From NCBI GenBank assembly GCA_005502925.1, contig SCPD01000001.1:620001-684000 (forward strand): a stretch of DNA of 64,000 nucleotides. The letters run 5' to 3'. The position numbers were made by a program, and so were the translations under genes. Below, piece by piece: positions 1-8,553 of the stretch (its first letter is position 1; every line of letters begins with the position of its first letter). The notes beneath the pieces are model-generated. The model saw only the letters and a list, made by a program, of their open reading frames with translations. It was not told where the DNA came from and searched no databases. Origin of the DNA: Rhizobiales bacterium Y(2018). GTDB taxonomy: Bacteria > Pseudomonadota > Alphaproteobacteria > Rhizobiales > Aestuariivirgaceae.

Positions 1-444
1 GGAGAGATCGAAGCGGCGCAGCGAATTGGCCGCGGCATTGTTGAGGCGGATAAGCGCCAGGCCGGGTGCGGCGAGCGCGCCATAGAGAATGGCCGGGCGC
101 ATATGTTCCAAGGCCGGCATGAAATAGGCGATGACGGACAGGATCGCCATCACCCCGGTCAGGGCCAGCGTCGTGCGCAAGGCGGCCGCGTGAAAGGCTG
201 AGACCAGCGACTTGCGGGCGAGCGATTGATAGCGGGCGAGATAGGTGAAGCCCAGCGCCGGATAACCGCCGGTCATCAACAGGCTGGCAAACGCCATGAC
301 GCTCATCGTCAGCAGGAACATGCCGACATCGGCTGGCGAGAAGACGCGTGCCAACGCCAGCTGGCTGAGCAGGCCGAAAGCGGCCGCGGCGGCGCGTGCG
401 CCGACGGCGCTGAACAGGCGCCTGATCAGATGGGCGAGCGACAT
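1..444 (-). CDS. Polysaccharide biosynthesis (Wzx-like flippase) protein, 3' part missing
   Basis: The frame is open from an ATG at 444 to the window edge, giving 148 N-terminal residues (starts MSLAHLIRRLFSAVGARA). It shows alternating hydrophobic segments typical of the first four membrane helices of MOP-superfamily oligosaccharide flippases, including the motif LARVFSPADVGMFLLTMSVM. Such proteins move lipid-linked glycans across the inner membrane. The C-terminal two thirds lie outside the window, so the exact substrate class cannot be judged. It points away from the suf operon side and has no visible operon partner here. Family assignment is by general pattern, not by a unique motif. Confidence 0.65.
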   Translation of the reverse strand, partial: MSLAHLIRRLFSAVGARAAAAAFGLLSQLALARVFSPADVGMFLLTMSVMAFASLLMTGGYPALGFTYLARYQSLARKSLVSAFHAAALRTTLALTGVMAILSVIAYFMPALEHMRPAILYGALAAPGLALIRLNNAAANSLRRFDLS

Positions 445-484
445 GGCCCTTCCTACCGTCCAACCCGTGAAGACGGCGTAAAGC

Positions 485-850
485 TCAGCCCCTGCCCGGT
501 TTCCGCGGCTTGGCCGGCTGCTTGGCGCGCAAGGCCGCGCCGAAGGCCTTCCGCGCCCAGTCGGTCATCTCATCGCGATCATCGAGACAGGCTTCCGGCG
601 CGCGCCAATAGGCCATCACGGTGCGCTTGCCACCTTTGGCGCCATAGGTGAAGGGTGGCAGGCCCAGGGCCTCGAACTCACTTTGCGAGACCGCATCGGC
701 TTTCAGATAGAGCGTCTCATCGGCGATCAGAGCGAACATCAGCCCATCACGGAAAATGCCGGCGCCGCCGAACATGCGACGCACGGACACTGGACCGAAG
801 TCCTGGAGTTGCTCCTTGATGAAGTCGAGAAACCCGGCGCTCGTCGCCAT
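485..850 (-). CDS. TfoX/Sxy N-terminal domain protein
   Basis: The 121-residue product carries the pattern VSVRRMFGGAGIFRDGLMFA followed by YLKAD and PFTYG, characteristic of the N-terminal TfoX/Sxy domain. It lacks the C-terminal TfoX domain of the gamma-proteobacterial competence regulator. Single-domain TfoX proteins are common in rhizobia, and their role is not settled. The tail is basic (KQPAKPRKPGRG). The gene starts only 4 bp after the sufA-like gene ends, so it is probably co-transcribed as the last cistron of the Fe-S operon. A role in Fe-S metabolism is possible from position alone. Confidence 0.8.
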   Translation of the reverse strand: MATSAGFLDFIKEQLQDFGPVSVRRMFGGAGIFRDGLMFALIADETLYLKADAVSQSEFEALGLPPFTYGAKGGKRTVMAYWRAPEACLDDRDEMTDWARKAFGAALRAKQPAKPRKPGRG

Positions 851-854
851 GCCC

Positions 855-1232
855 TTACTGAGCGGGAACTGCCTCGGCCGGCTTCAGCATCACCGATTCG
901 CCGCAGCCGCAGGCCGAAGTCTGGTTCGGGTTGTTGAAGATGAAGCCCGATTTCAGCATGGATTCCTTGTAGTCCATCTGGGTGCCGAGCAGGAACAGCA
1001 CAGCCTTGGGATCGATGAAGACCTTCACGCCATTGTCCTCGACCACCTCGTCGAGCGGCTTTTTATACTCGGCCCATTCCATCGTGTATTCCATGCCGGC
1101 GCAGCCACCGTTCTTGACGCCGAGACGCAGAGCGATGACGGACTTGGAGGCGCGCGCCATGATCGCCTTGACGCGCTCAGCCGCGGCATCGGTGAGCGTC
1201 ATCACTTTGGGACGGGGACGGGATGTAGCCAT
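855..1232 (-). CDS. sufA: A-type Fe-S carrier SufA/IscA/ErpA family
   Basis: The 125-residue HesB/IscA-fold protein has the three conserved cysteines of A-type carriers: C44 in KNGGCAGMEY, and C108 and C110 in SACGCGES near the C terminus. These proteins accept clusters from the SufBCD scaffold and pass them to apo-enzymes in the cytoplasm. It follows sufT by 9 bp in the same direction, so it is a late gene of the operon. SufA and ErpA paralogues cannot be separated by eye; the symbol rests on the operon context. Confidence 0.9.
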   Translation of the reverse strand: MATSRPRPKVMTLTDAAAERVKAIMARASKSVIALRLGVKNGGCAGMEYTMEWAEYKKPLDEVVEDNGVKVFIDPKAVLFLLGTQMDYKESMLKSGFIFNNPNQTSACGCGESVMLKPAEAVPAQ

Positions 1233-1241
1233 GAGTTGAAC

Positions 1242-1622
1242 CTACCACATATTGAGCGCGACGCGCGCTTCATCCGACATGCGGGAATGATCCCACGGCG
1301 GATCGAACACCAGGTTAACTTTGACCCCCGAAATGCCCGGAACCGCGCTGACGGCATTTTCGACCCAGCCCGGCATGTCGCCGGCCACCGGGCAGCCGGG
1401 TGCCGTCAGGGTCATGTCGATATTGACCTGCCGGTCATCCTCGATATCGACCTTGTAGACGAGCCCTAGCTCGTAAATATCGACAGGGATTTCAGGGTCA
1501 TAGACCGTCTTGAGGGCGGCGGTGATGTCGTCCGTCAGGCGCGCGATCTCGTCCGGCGGAATGACGGCGGCCGGGACGGCAGGCGCCTCAGGGGCGGCGA
1601 TATGGTCAGGAGCTTCGGTCAC
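1242..1622 (-). CDS. sufT: SUF-associated MIP18/DUF59 protein SufT
   Basis: The 126-residue protein has an Ala/Pro-rich leader (about 25 residues) followed by a DUF59 domain with the signature VYDPEIPVDIYELGLVY and TLTAPGCPVAGDMPGWV. Members of the MIP18 family assist Fe-S cluster maturation; SufT is the form placed in suf operons. The start overlaps the sufS stop by 4 bp, which implies translational coupling. The conserved Cys in the APGCPV motif is present. Confidence 0.9.
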   Translation of the reverse strand: MTEAPDHIAAPEAPAVPAAVIPPDEIARLTDDITAALKTVYDPEIPVDIYELGLVYKVDIEDDRQVNIDMTLTAPGCPVAGDMPGWVENAVSAVPGISGVKVNLVFDPPWDHSRMSDEARVALNMW

Positions 1623-2863
1623 AGAAATATCCTCTGTGCTGAGATAAGCGCTTCCGCCAGTTTATCAACTTCCGCCCTGGTGTTGTACAGGGCGAAGGAG
1701 GCCCGGCAAGTGGCGGTGACGCCGAAGCGGGCGAGCAGCGGCTGGGTGCAATGGGTGCCGGCGCGGACCGCTACGCCGGCGCGGTCGATCACCGTCGAGA
1801 TGTCATGGGCATGCGCCCCTTCCATGTTGAAGGAGACGATCGCGCCCTTGTCGCGGGCGCGCCCGAAGATCTTCAGCGAGTTGATCTCCGACAGCCGCGC
1901 CGTCGCATAATCGCGCAGATCCGCTTCATGGGCGGCAATCGCCTCGAGGCCGATGCCCCTCATATAATCGAGCGCCGTGCCGAGCGCGATCGCCTCGACG
2001 ATGGCCGGCGTGCCCGCCTCGAAACGATGCGGCGGCTCGGCATAGGTGATGCGGTCGAGCGACACTTCGCCGATCATCTCGCCGCCACCCTGATAGGGCG
2101 GCATGCGGCGCAGATGCTCCATCTTGCCATAGAGCACGCCTATGCCTGAGGGCCCATAGGTCTTGTGCCCGGTGAAGACATAGAAATCGGCGTCGAGATC
2201 CTGGACATCGACGGGGAGATGCACGGCAGCCTGGCTGCCGTCGACCAGTACCGGAATGCCCTTGGCATGGGCGATGCGGATGACCTCCTTGATCGGCACG
2301 ATGGTGCCGAGCGCGTTCGACATATGGGTGATGGCGACCATCCTGGTGCGCGCCGACAGCAGCTTCTCGAACTCTTCGATGAGGAAGTTGCCGTCATCGT
2401 CGACCGGCGCCCATTTGAGAACGGCGCCCTGCCTTTCGCGGTGGAAATGCCAGGGCACGATATTGGAATGATGCTCGAGGATCGACAGCACGATCTCGTC
2501 GCCCGCGCCGATCACCATGCCGCCGAAGGACTGCGCCACCAGATTGATCGCCTCGGTGGCGTTGCGGGTGAAGATCAGCTGGTCCTTGGAGGGGGCGTTG
2601 AGGAAACGGCGGACACTTTCCCGCGCATCCTCGAAGGCCTGCGTCGAGGTGTTGGAGAGATAATGCAGACCGCGATGGACATTGGCGTAATCTTCCGCCA
2701 TCGCCTGCATCACGCGGTCGAGCACGACTTTCGGCTTCTGCGCCGAGGCCGCATTGTCGAGATAGACCAGCGGCTTGCCATAGACCTCACGCGACAGGAT
2801 GGGAAAGTCGCGACGCAAAGCCTCGACATCATAGGCGGCACGGATCTTCTGCTGAGCGGTCAC
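1619..2863 (-). CDS. sufS: Cysteine desulfurase SufS (group II)
   Basis: This 414-residue PLP enzyme removes sulfur from cysteine and feeds persulfide to the SufBCD scaffold. Seen in the sequence: the PLP lysine K234 in TGHKTYGPSG, the substrate-binding RFEAGTPAI motif, and the catalytic cysteine C372 in RAGTHCTQPLL. The Cys sits in the short RxGHHC-type loop of group II (SufS) rather than the longer SSGSACSS loop of IscS/NifS. It overlaps sufD by 4 bp upstream and sufT by 4 bp downstream. No SufE gene lies in the operon, so the sulfur acceptor must be encoded elsewhere or replaced. Confidence 0.95.
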   Translation of the reverse strand: MTAQQKIRAAYDVEALRRDFPILSREVYGKPLVYLDNAASAQKPKVVLDRVMQAMAEDYANVHRGLHYLSNTSTQAFEDARESVRRFLNAPSKDQLIFTRNATEAINLVAQSFGGMVIGAGDEIVLSILEHHSNIVPWHFHRERQGAVLKWAPVDDDGNFLIEEFEKLLSARTRMVAITHMSNALGTIVPIKEVIRIAHAKGIPVLVDGSQAAVHLPVDVQDLDADFYVFTGHKTYGPSGIGVLYGKMEHLRRMPPYQGGGEMIGEVSLDRITYAEPPHRFEAGTPAIVEAIALGTALDYMRGIGLEAIAAHEADLRDYATARLSEINSLKIFGRARDKGAIVSFNMEGAHAHDISTVIDRAGVAVRAGTHCTQPLLARFGVTATCRASFALYNTRAEVDKLAEALISAQRIFL

Positions 2864-4059
2864 CTTGCTTCTTCCTTATGATTGACCAGCCACTTTCCGG
2901 CGAAGCGGGTCAGCACGTCGCGCACGCCGTCATGGCTGATCGTGTCGAAGGCTTCGCCGACGAAAGCGCCGATCAGCATCGACTTGGCGTCCGCCTCGGG
3001 AATGCCGCGCGACTGCAGATAGAAGAGATGGTTGTGGTCGATATCGCCGCTGGTGGCGCCATGGCCGCAGGCGACGTCATCGGCATAGATCTCGAGCTCG
3101 GGCTTGGCGTCGAATTCGGCTGTCTCCGAGAGCAGCAGCGCATGCGAGGACTGCTTGCCGTCGGTCTTCTGGGCGCCGGGCCGGACGATGGCCTTGCCCT
3201 GGAAGATGCCGCGCGCATTCTCGTCCATTACGCATTTGAACAGTTCACGGCTGGTGCATTTCGGCACCTGATGGTCGATGACGAGGCGGGTATCGGCATG
3301 CTGCCTGCCGGACAGCAGATAGGAACCGGCGATCTTGGCGTCGGCGTTCTCGCCCTTGAAGGCGAGCGTGCCGTTCTGCCGGTTGACGCGGGCGCCCGAG
3401 GTCAAGGTGAAGTCACGCAGGAGCACGTTGGCGCCGAGTGTGATCACCGCATGGGCGAGATGGATGGCCGAGCTCGATTCGATCTCGAGCTTCACCCGGT
3501 CGAGCTTGGCGTTTGCCCCCACCGTGATGTCGATGACGCTATTGGCGAGATAGGCGCCCTCGCCCAGATGCGTCTCGAACAATGTCGCCGAGGCGCCGTC
3601 GGCCACCTTCACCCGGTGCCGCGTGGCGATGGTGCGGGCCTCGCCGTCGGTCGCGATATGGACGATGGCTACAGGTGCATCGATATTGGAGGCGATCTCG
3701 ATCTCGACGCCGCCCGTGGCAAAAGCGGTGTTCATATCGAGAACCGGCTCGGCCTCGGCGGTCAGCGGAGTAAGATGCTGTCTCACGCGCACGTCGCCGC
3801 CCGTGGGCAGGCTCGAATAGTCTTCCGCGAATTCGCCATTGACGAACACGATGCGGGCGTGCGCCAGCTTCGCCAGGGGATCGCACTTCAACAGGCGCTC
3901 GACATCCTTGGCCGCCGCCGCGACCTTGAGGCGGGGCGGATAAGGCCGGTCGATGAGGACCCGCAGATTGGTCCATTTCCAGTCTTCGAGACGCGGATGC
4001 GGCAGAAGCATGCCGTCATAGGCGAGCTCCGCCGGAGTCTTGTTCACGGCGATGTTCAT
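2860..4059 (-). CDS. sufD: Fe-S assembly scaffold subunit SufD
   Basis: The 399-residue protein has the SufB/SufD beta-helix core (UPF0051 family). Its C-terminal half reads GKAIVRPGAQKTDGKQSSHA, then EIYADDVACGHGATSGDID and FYLQSRGIPEADAKSMLIGAF, all family hallmarks. SufD pairs with SufB and the SufC ATPase to form the scaffold on which clusters are built. It overlaps sufC by 4 bp and sufS by 4 bp. The length is normal for SufD. Confidence 0.95.
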   Translation of the reverse strand: MNIAVNKTPAELAYDGMLLPHPRLEDWKWTNLRVLIDRPYPPRLKVAAAAKDVERLLKCDPLAKLAHARIVFVNGEFAEDYSSLPTGGDVRVRQHLTPLTAEAEPVLDMNTAFATGGVEIEIASNIDAPVAIVHIATDGEARTIATRHRVKVADGASATLFETHLGEGAYLANSVIDITVGANAKLDRVKLEIESSSAIHLAHAVITLGANVLLRDFTLTSGARVNRQNGTLAFKGENADAKIAGSYLLSGRQHADTRLVIDHQVPKCTSRELFKCVMDENARGIFQGKAIVRPGAQKTDGKQSSHALLLSETAEFDAKPELEIYADDVACGHGATSGDIDHNHLFYLQSRGIPEADAKSMLIGAFVGEAFDTISHDGVRDVLTRFAGKWLVNHKEEAR

Positions 4060-4811
4060 GCGGCTTCCTTGGCGAACTCGGCATAGCCCTTGGCTTCGAG
4101 CTCAAGCGCCAGCTCCTTGCCGCCGGATTTGACGATGCGGCCTTGCGAGAGGACATGCACATAGTCCGGCACGATGTAATCGAGCAGGCGCTGATAATGG
4201 GTGATGACGACCATGGCGCGGTCGGGCGAGCGCAGTGCGTTCACGCCGTCGGCGACGACGCGCAAGGCATCGATGTCGAGGCCGGAATCGGTCTCGTCGA
4301 GAATACACAGCGACGGCTCGAGCACCGCCATCTGCAGGATTTCGGCGCGTTTCTTCTCGCCGCCCGAGAAGCCGACATTGACGGCACGCTTCAGCATGTC
4401 CTGCGAGATGTCGAGCTTTTGGGCGCGGTCCTTCACCAGCTTCATGAATTCAGGCGTGGTCAGTTCTTTTTCGCCGCGCGCCTTGCGCTGCGAGTTGAGC
4501 GCCACTTTCAGGAACTGCATGGTGGCGACGCCCGGAATCTCGATCGGATACTGGAAGGCCAGGAACAGGCCCTTGGCGGCGCGCTGGTCGGGCGCCATTT
4601 CGAGCAGGTCCTCGCCCTTGAAGGTGACCGAGCCGTCCGTCACCTCATAACCCTCGCGGCCCGACAGCACATAAGAAAGCGTCGACTTGCCGGAACCGTT
4701 CGGTCCCATGATGGCGTGGACTTCGCCCGGCTTCACATTCAGGGTGAGCCCGTTGAGGATGGTGCGGTCTTCATCCGCGAGTTTCACATGAAGGTTGTTG
4801 ATATCAAGCAT
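4056..4811 (-). CDS. sufC: Fe-S assembly ATPase SufC
   Basis: This ABC-type ATPase of about 251 residues has Walker A GPNGSGKST, the signature FSGGEKKRAEI and Walker B SLCILDETDSGLDIDAL. SufC drives conformational change of the SufBCD scaffold and, unlike transporter ATPases, does not partner a permease. The start was set at the ATG at 4811 because a GGAAG ribosome-binding site lies 5 bases before it. An in-frame TTG at 4823 would add four residues but cuts into that site. The preceding gene ends at 4826. Confidence 0.95.
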   Translation of the reverse strand: MLDINNLHVKLADEDRTILNGLTLNVKPGEVHAIMGPNGSGKSTLSYVLSGREGYEVTDGSVTFKGEDLLEMAPDQRAAKGLFLAFQYPIEIPGVATMQFLKVALNSQRKARGEKELTTPEFMKLVKDRAQKLDISQDMLKRAVNVGFSGGEKKRAEILQMAVLEPSLCILDETDSGLDIDALRVVADGVNALRSPDRAMVVITHYQRLLDYIVPDYVHVLSQGRIVKSGGKELALELEAKGYAEFAKEAA

Positions 4812-4825
4812 CGTTACTTCCAACT

Positions 4826-4999
4826 CTAAAAAAGAAACTTCAGTGCGGCATAGAGGATGGCCGCGCCAATTCCGGCCAACAGGCCTGCTTTAACCGCCCA
4901 ATCCGGCTGCGTTTTGCGCAGCTGGCGGAACACCACAAAGCCCGCGATCGCGCCGACGATCGGGAACTGGATCAGGTTGAACAGTGTTTCCAGCGTCAT
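4826..4999 (-). CDS. Small membrane protein inside the suf operon (57 residues)
   Basis: A 57-codon frame with an ATG at 4999 and a TAG at 4826 sits between the 95-residue ORF and sufC. The product (starts MTLETLFNLIQFPIVGAIAG) has two hydrophobic stretches, about residues 6-24 and 38-56, separated by the basic loop RQLRKTQPDW. A two-helix hairpin membrane protein is likely. Gaps of 14 bp to each neighbour and the shared direction argue that it is translated from the suf mRNA. I do not recognise a named family; its function is unknown. Confidence 0.65.
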   Translation of the reverse strand: MTLETLFNLIQFPIVGAIAGFVVFRQLRKTQPDWAVKAGLLAGIGAAILYAALKFLF

Positions 5000-5013
5000 T
5001 GCGGTATCCCGGG

Positions 5014-5301
5014 TCAGACATTCTTCTTGTCTTTCACATATTCATTGTAGGTGATCGAATGATCGGTATGGGCGCGGGCGGTCATGATGAACCAGATCGC
5101 CGAGACAGCCATGCCGATCGCCGTAATCGTCACCCAGAGCCAGGTCTCCATGGTCTGAGCGAGGACCGCGCCCATAATGCCGGAGGCCACCATGCCCGCC
5201 ACGAACACCCAGACGACGCGCCAGCCATCGGAGGTCACGGGATAAGACCCCTGTCCGCCATTGGAGCGCACGAACCAGATATCTCCGCGGCGATTGGACA
5301 T
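5014..5301 (-). CDS. Small membrane protein inside the suf operon (95 residues)
   Basis: The ATG at 5301 overlaps the sufB stop by one base, so translation is probably coupled to sufB. The 95-residue product has a soluble N terminus ([20 protein letters not shown]), two predicted membrane helices at about residues 27-47 and 53-73, and a charged C-terminal tail with HTDHSITYNEYVKDKKN. Its place between sufB and sufC suggests a part in, or an anchor for, Fe-S assembly, but this is inference from position. I do not recognise a named family. Confidence 0.75.
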   Translation of the reverse strand: MSNRRGDIWFVRSNGGQGSYPVTSDGWRVVWVFVAGMVASGIMGAVLAQTMETWLWVTITAIGMAVSAIWFIMTARAHTDHSITYNEYVKDKKNV

Positions 5302-6767
5302 CAGCCGACACTGCCTTCCAGACTGATGCCGATCAGCTTCTGCGTCTCGGCCATGAATTCCATCGGCAATTGCTGCAGCACGTCGCGCACGAAGCCGTTG
5401 ACGATGAGCGTCACCGCCTCTTCCTGCGACAGGCCGCGCGACTGGCAGTAGAACATCTGGTCGTCGGAAATCTTGGACGTTGTCGCTTCATGCTCGAAAT
5501 GCGCCGTCAGCGTCTTCGCCTCGATATAGGGCACTGTATGGGCGCCGCATTTGTCGCCGATCAGAAGCGAGTCGCACTGCGTGAAGTTCCGCGCATTGGT
5601 CGCCTTGCGGTGCGCCGAGACGAGGCCGCGATAGGTGTTGTCGCTGCGGCCCGCGGCGATGCCCTTGGACACGATGCGGCTCGACGTATTCTTGCCGAGA
5701 TGGATCATCTTGGTGCCGGAATCGACCTGCTGGCGGCCGTTCGAGATGGCGATCGAATAGAACTCGCCCCTGGAATTGTCGCCGCGCAGGATGCAGCTCG
5801 GATATTTCCAGGTGATGGCGGAGCCGGTCTCGACCTGGGTCCAGGAGATCTTGGCATTCTTGCCGCGGCAGTCACCGCGTTTGGTGACGAAGTTGTAGAC
5901 GCCGCCCTTGCCTTCCTTGTCGCCCGGATACCAGTTCTGCACCGTCGAATATTTGATCTCGGCGTCATCGAGCGCGATGAGCTCGACCACCGCGGCATGG
6001 AGCTGGTTCTCATCACGGGTCGGCGCGGTGCAGCCTTCCAGATAGGAGACGTAGGAGCCCTTGTCGGCGATGATCAGCGTGCGCTCGAACTGGCCGGTCT
6101 TCTTTTCGTTGATGCGGAAATAGGTCGAAAGCTCCATCGGGCAGCGCGTATTGGGCGGCACATAGACGAAGGAGCCGTCGGTATAGACCGCCGAATTGAG
6201 CGCGGCGTAGAAATTATCGCCTTGCGGCACGACCGAGCCCAGATATTTCTTCACCAGCTCGGGATGCTCGCGCACCGCTTCCGAGATCGAGCAGAAGATC
6301 ACGCCCACCTTGGCGAGCTCGTCCTTGAAGGTGGTGACCACGGAAATCGAATCGAACACCGCATCGACCGCGACCCTGGGGGTCTGGACGCCTGCCAGCA
6401 CCTCGCGCTCGCGCAACGGGATGCCGAGCTTCTCATAGGTCCTGAGCAGTTCGGGATCGACCTCATCGAGACTCTTCGGTCCCGACATGCTCTTCGGCGC
6501 CGCATAATAATGCAGGTCCTGGAAGTCGATCTTGGGATAATGGACCTTGGCCCAGCTCGGCTCCGTCATCTGTATCCAGCGGCGATAGGCTTCGAGGCGC
6601 CAGTCGAGCATCCACTGCGGCTCGTTCTTCTTCTTCGAGATGAAGGCGACGATGTCCTCATTGAGGCCCTTGGGCGCCAGCTCGGTTTCGATTTCGGTGG
6701 TGAACCCGTATTTGTACTTATCGACGTCGATATCCTTGACGAGTTCAATGGTGTCGAGATCGGCCAT
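5301..6767 (-). CDS. sufB: Fe-S assembly scaffold subunit SufB
   Basis: The 488-residue protein is the main cluster-binding subunit of the SufBC2D complex. It contains family hallmarks in order: [62 protein letters not shown] and [19 protein letters not shown]. The Cys in GDKCGAHT corresponds to the region implicated in cluster binding in E. coli SufB. It starts 12 bp after the upstream cysteine desulfurase gene and is followed, with a one-base overlap, by a small membrane ORF. Confidence 0.96.
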   Translation of the reverse strand: MADLDTIELVKDIDVDKYKYGFTTEIETELAPKGLNEDIVAFISKKKNEPQWMLDWRLEAYRRWIQMTEPSWAKVHYPKIDFQDLHYYAAPKSMSGPKSLDEVDPELLRTYEKLGIPLREREVLAGVQTPRVAVDAVFDSISVVTTFKDELAKVGVIFCSISEAVREHPELVKKYLGSVVPQGDNFYAALNSAVYTDGSFVYVPPNTRCPMELSTYFRINEKKTGQFERTLIIADKGSYVSYLEGCTAPTRDENQLHAAVVELIALDDAEIKYSTVQNWYPGDKEGKGGVYNFVTKRGDCRGKNAKISWTQVETGSAITWKYPSCILRGDNSRGEFYSIAISNGRQQVDSGTKMIHLGKNTSSRIVSKGIAAGRSDNTYRGLVSAHRKATNARNFTQCDSLLIGDKCGAHTVPYIEAKTLTAHFEHEATTSKISDDQMFYCQSRGLSQEEAVTLIVNGFVRDVLQQLPMEFMAETQKLIGISLEGSVG

Positions 6768-6779
6768 TTTCTACGTTCC

Positions 6780-7859
6780 TTATGCCGCTTTGCGCCGGGC
6801 CGCGAGGCGGCTCCAGGCGACGATGAATTGTTCGATGTCTTCAGCCTTCGTGTTCCAGCCGAGGCTGACGCGAATGGCGTTGCCGGCGAGATCGGGGGCA
6901 ACCCCCATCGCCGCCAGCACATGTGATTTGGCGACCTTGCCCGAGGAGCAGGCCGAGCCCGAGGAGACGGCGAAGCCGGCGAGATCGAGCGCCATCAGCG
7001 CCGTCTCGGCGGAAAGCCCGGGAAGCGCGAAGCAGCTGGTATTGGGCAGCCGCTCGGCGGCGGCGCCGAACACCACGATGCCCTCAAGCCTCTTCTCAAG
7101 CTCGTCGCGCAAGTGCCTGATTTCGAGTCGCTTTTCATGGGCGGCGGCAGCGAAGCCGGCGATCGCGGCGATATTCTCGGTGCCGGCACGGCGGCGCAGC
7201 TCCTGGCCACCGCCCTGGATCAAAGCCTCGAGCGCCAGGCCATCGCGGATGATCAGCGCGCCGGCGCCCACCGGGCCGCCCAATTTATGCGCCGAGACGC
7301 TCAGCGTATCGACGCCGAGCAGGCCGAAATTGACGGCGATCTTGCCGAAAGCCTGGACCGCGTCGCAATGGACGAGCGCGCCATGTTTCTGGGCGAGTGC
7401 TGCGACCTCGCGTAGCGGTTGGACGACACCCGTCTCGTTATTGGCGAGCATCACGGCGACGAGCGCCTTGGGGCCGGCCTGGAGAAGCCTCTCGAGCGCC
7501 GCCAGGTCGACAACGCCCTGCCCATCGACGGGAAGGATCTCGACCGGTTTGCCGGAAGTCTTGGCGGCCTCGATGACGGAAGGATGCTCGACCGCCGAAA
7601 TGATCGCGCGCGCGACCGGCGCACCTTTCACAGCGAGATTATTCGCTTCGCTGCCGCCCGAGGTGAAGACGACCATGGGCGCGATGACGCCGAGCGCACG
7701 CGCCAGGGCTTCACGTGAAGCATCGAGCGATGCCCGCGCGGCGCGGCCCTCGCCATGGATCGAGGACGCATTGCCATGGAGCTCGAGCGCGGCGTGCATC
7801 GCCGTTCGGGCCGCCTGGCGCAGCGGGCTCGTGGCATTATGGTCAAGATAGATGCGCAT
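6780..7859 (-). CDS. Cysteine desulfurase, IscS/NifS type (group I)
   Basis: This PLP-dependent desulfurase of about 359 residues starts MRIYLDHNATSPLR. The PLP lysine lies in SVSAHKLGGPVGAG and the catalytic cysteine in the long flexible loop SSGSACSSG, marking group I. The start is placed at the ATG at 7859, which gives the usual N terminus; an ATG at 7886 would add nine residues. Either way it overlaps the 3' end of iscR. Together with SufS downstream, the operon holds two desulfurases of different classes, an arrangement known from alphaproteobacteria. Confidence 0.9.
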   Translation of the reverse strand: MRIYLDHNATSPLRQAARTAMHAALELHGNASSIHGEGRAARASLDASREALARALGVIAPMVVFTSGGSEANNLAVKGAPVARAIISAVEHPSVIEAAKTSGKPVEILPVDGQGVVDLAALERLLQAGPKALVAVMLANNETGVVQPLREVAALAQKHGALVHCDAVQAFGKIAVNFGLLGVDTLSVSAHKLGGPVGAGALIIRDGLALEALIQGGGQELRRRAGTENIAAIAGFAAAAHEKRLEIRHLRDELEKRLEGIVVFGAAAERLPNTSCFALPGLSAETALMALDLAGFAVSSGSACSSGKVAKSHVLAAMGVAPDLAGNAIRVSLGWNTKAEDIEQFIVAWSRLAARRKAA

Positions 7860-8334
7860 TGACCTCGGGCTGACCTTTTCGGACATGACGCGCCTTGGCC
7901 TGACGGATCGAGGCCGCCAAGGCCAGGTTGCGCTTGTTGACCACGTCGTCGAGCGTGACATTGGCGAGGAAGGTGTTCACCTGACGGCCGATGGACGACC
8001 ACAGATCGTGAGTGCAGCAGCGCTCGCCCTTGACGCAGCCCTCGACCGCGTCGCCCTCGCAGCGGGTCACCTTCATCGGCTCGTCGACCGCGGCGATGAC
8101 GTCATAGATGACGATGTCGTCGGCATCGCGCGAGAGGCGATAACCGCCGCCGGGGCCCCGGGCGCTCTGGACGAGCCCGGCCTTGCGGAGCTTCACGAAA
8201 AGCTGCTCCAGATATTCCTGGCTGATGTCCTGACGCGCGGCGATCTCGGCCAGCGAGACGGTCCGGCCCAGGCCGTTCTGGCCGATATCGACCATCGCCA
8301 TGACCGCATATCTGCCTTTGGTGGATAGTTTCAT
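7843..8334 (-). CDS. iscR: Rrf2-family Fe-S regulator (IscR type)
   Basis: The 163-residue winged-helix protein starts MKLSTKGRYAVMAMVDI, the Rrf2 hallmark. It has cysteines C92, C100, C106/C107 and H109 in the ligand region (spacing a little longer than the C92/C98/C104 set of E. coli IscR). It should bind a [2Fe-2S] cluster and report Fe-S demand. It is the first gene of the suf operon and its own promoter carries a type-1 IscR-like palindrome, so autoregulation is likely. RirA, the rhizobial iron regulator, is the main alternative; the operator sequence favours IscR. Confidence 0.88.
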   Translation of the reverse strand: MKLSTKGRYAVMAMVDIGQNGLGRTVSLAEIAARQDISQEYLEQLFVKLRKAGLVQSARGPGGGYRLSRDADDIVIYDVIAAVDEPMKVTRCEGDAVEGCVKGERCCTHDLWSSIGRQVNTFLANVTLDDVVNKRNLALAASIRQAKARHVRKGQPEVNAHLS

Positions 8335-8458
8335 GGGTCGCTCTTTCGTTTGCCGCCGCGCTTGAGAAAACTTGCCATTTTACCCCGGAGCCGTGCTAAG
8401 GACCGGCCTCGCCCGGCGTCCGTGGGATTCTATATTTCTTTGAACGGTTCTAAACAAG

Positions 8459-8487
8459 CATATAGAAAGTCCGACTACCGGAGTCAA
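8459..8487 (-). promoter_or_regulatory. Sigma-70-type promoter of the iscR-suf operon
   Basis: Reading the minus strand, TTGACT (plus 8482-8487) is followed after exactly 17 bases by TATATG (plus 8459-8464). Both hexamers are close to consensus. Transcription would begin near 8452, leaving a leader of about 118 nt before the iscR start at 8334. Confidence 0.75.
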
Positions 8488-8491
8488 CTAT
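8471..8491 (-). promoter_or_regulatory. Candidate type-1 IscR operator
   Basis: On the minus strand the left half ATAGTTGACT is followed by four bases (CCGG) and then TAGTCGG. This fits the first 21 positions of the E. coli type-1 IscR consensus (ATASYYGACT, four bases, TAGTCRR) except for the A/T-rich centre; the last bases of the right arm deviate. The site covers the -35 box and part of the spacer, a position suited to repression of iscR by its holo form. Confidence 0.65.
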
Positions 8492-8553
8492 TCCGCCGGT
8501 TTTTGCCCTGAAATCAATGACCGCCAGATGCAGAACAGGATCGACATTCCCTC

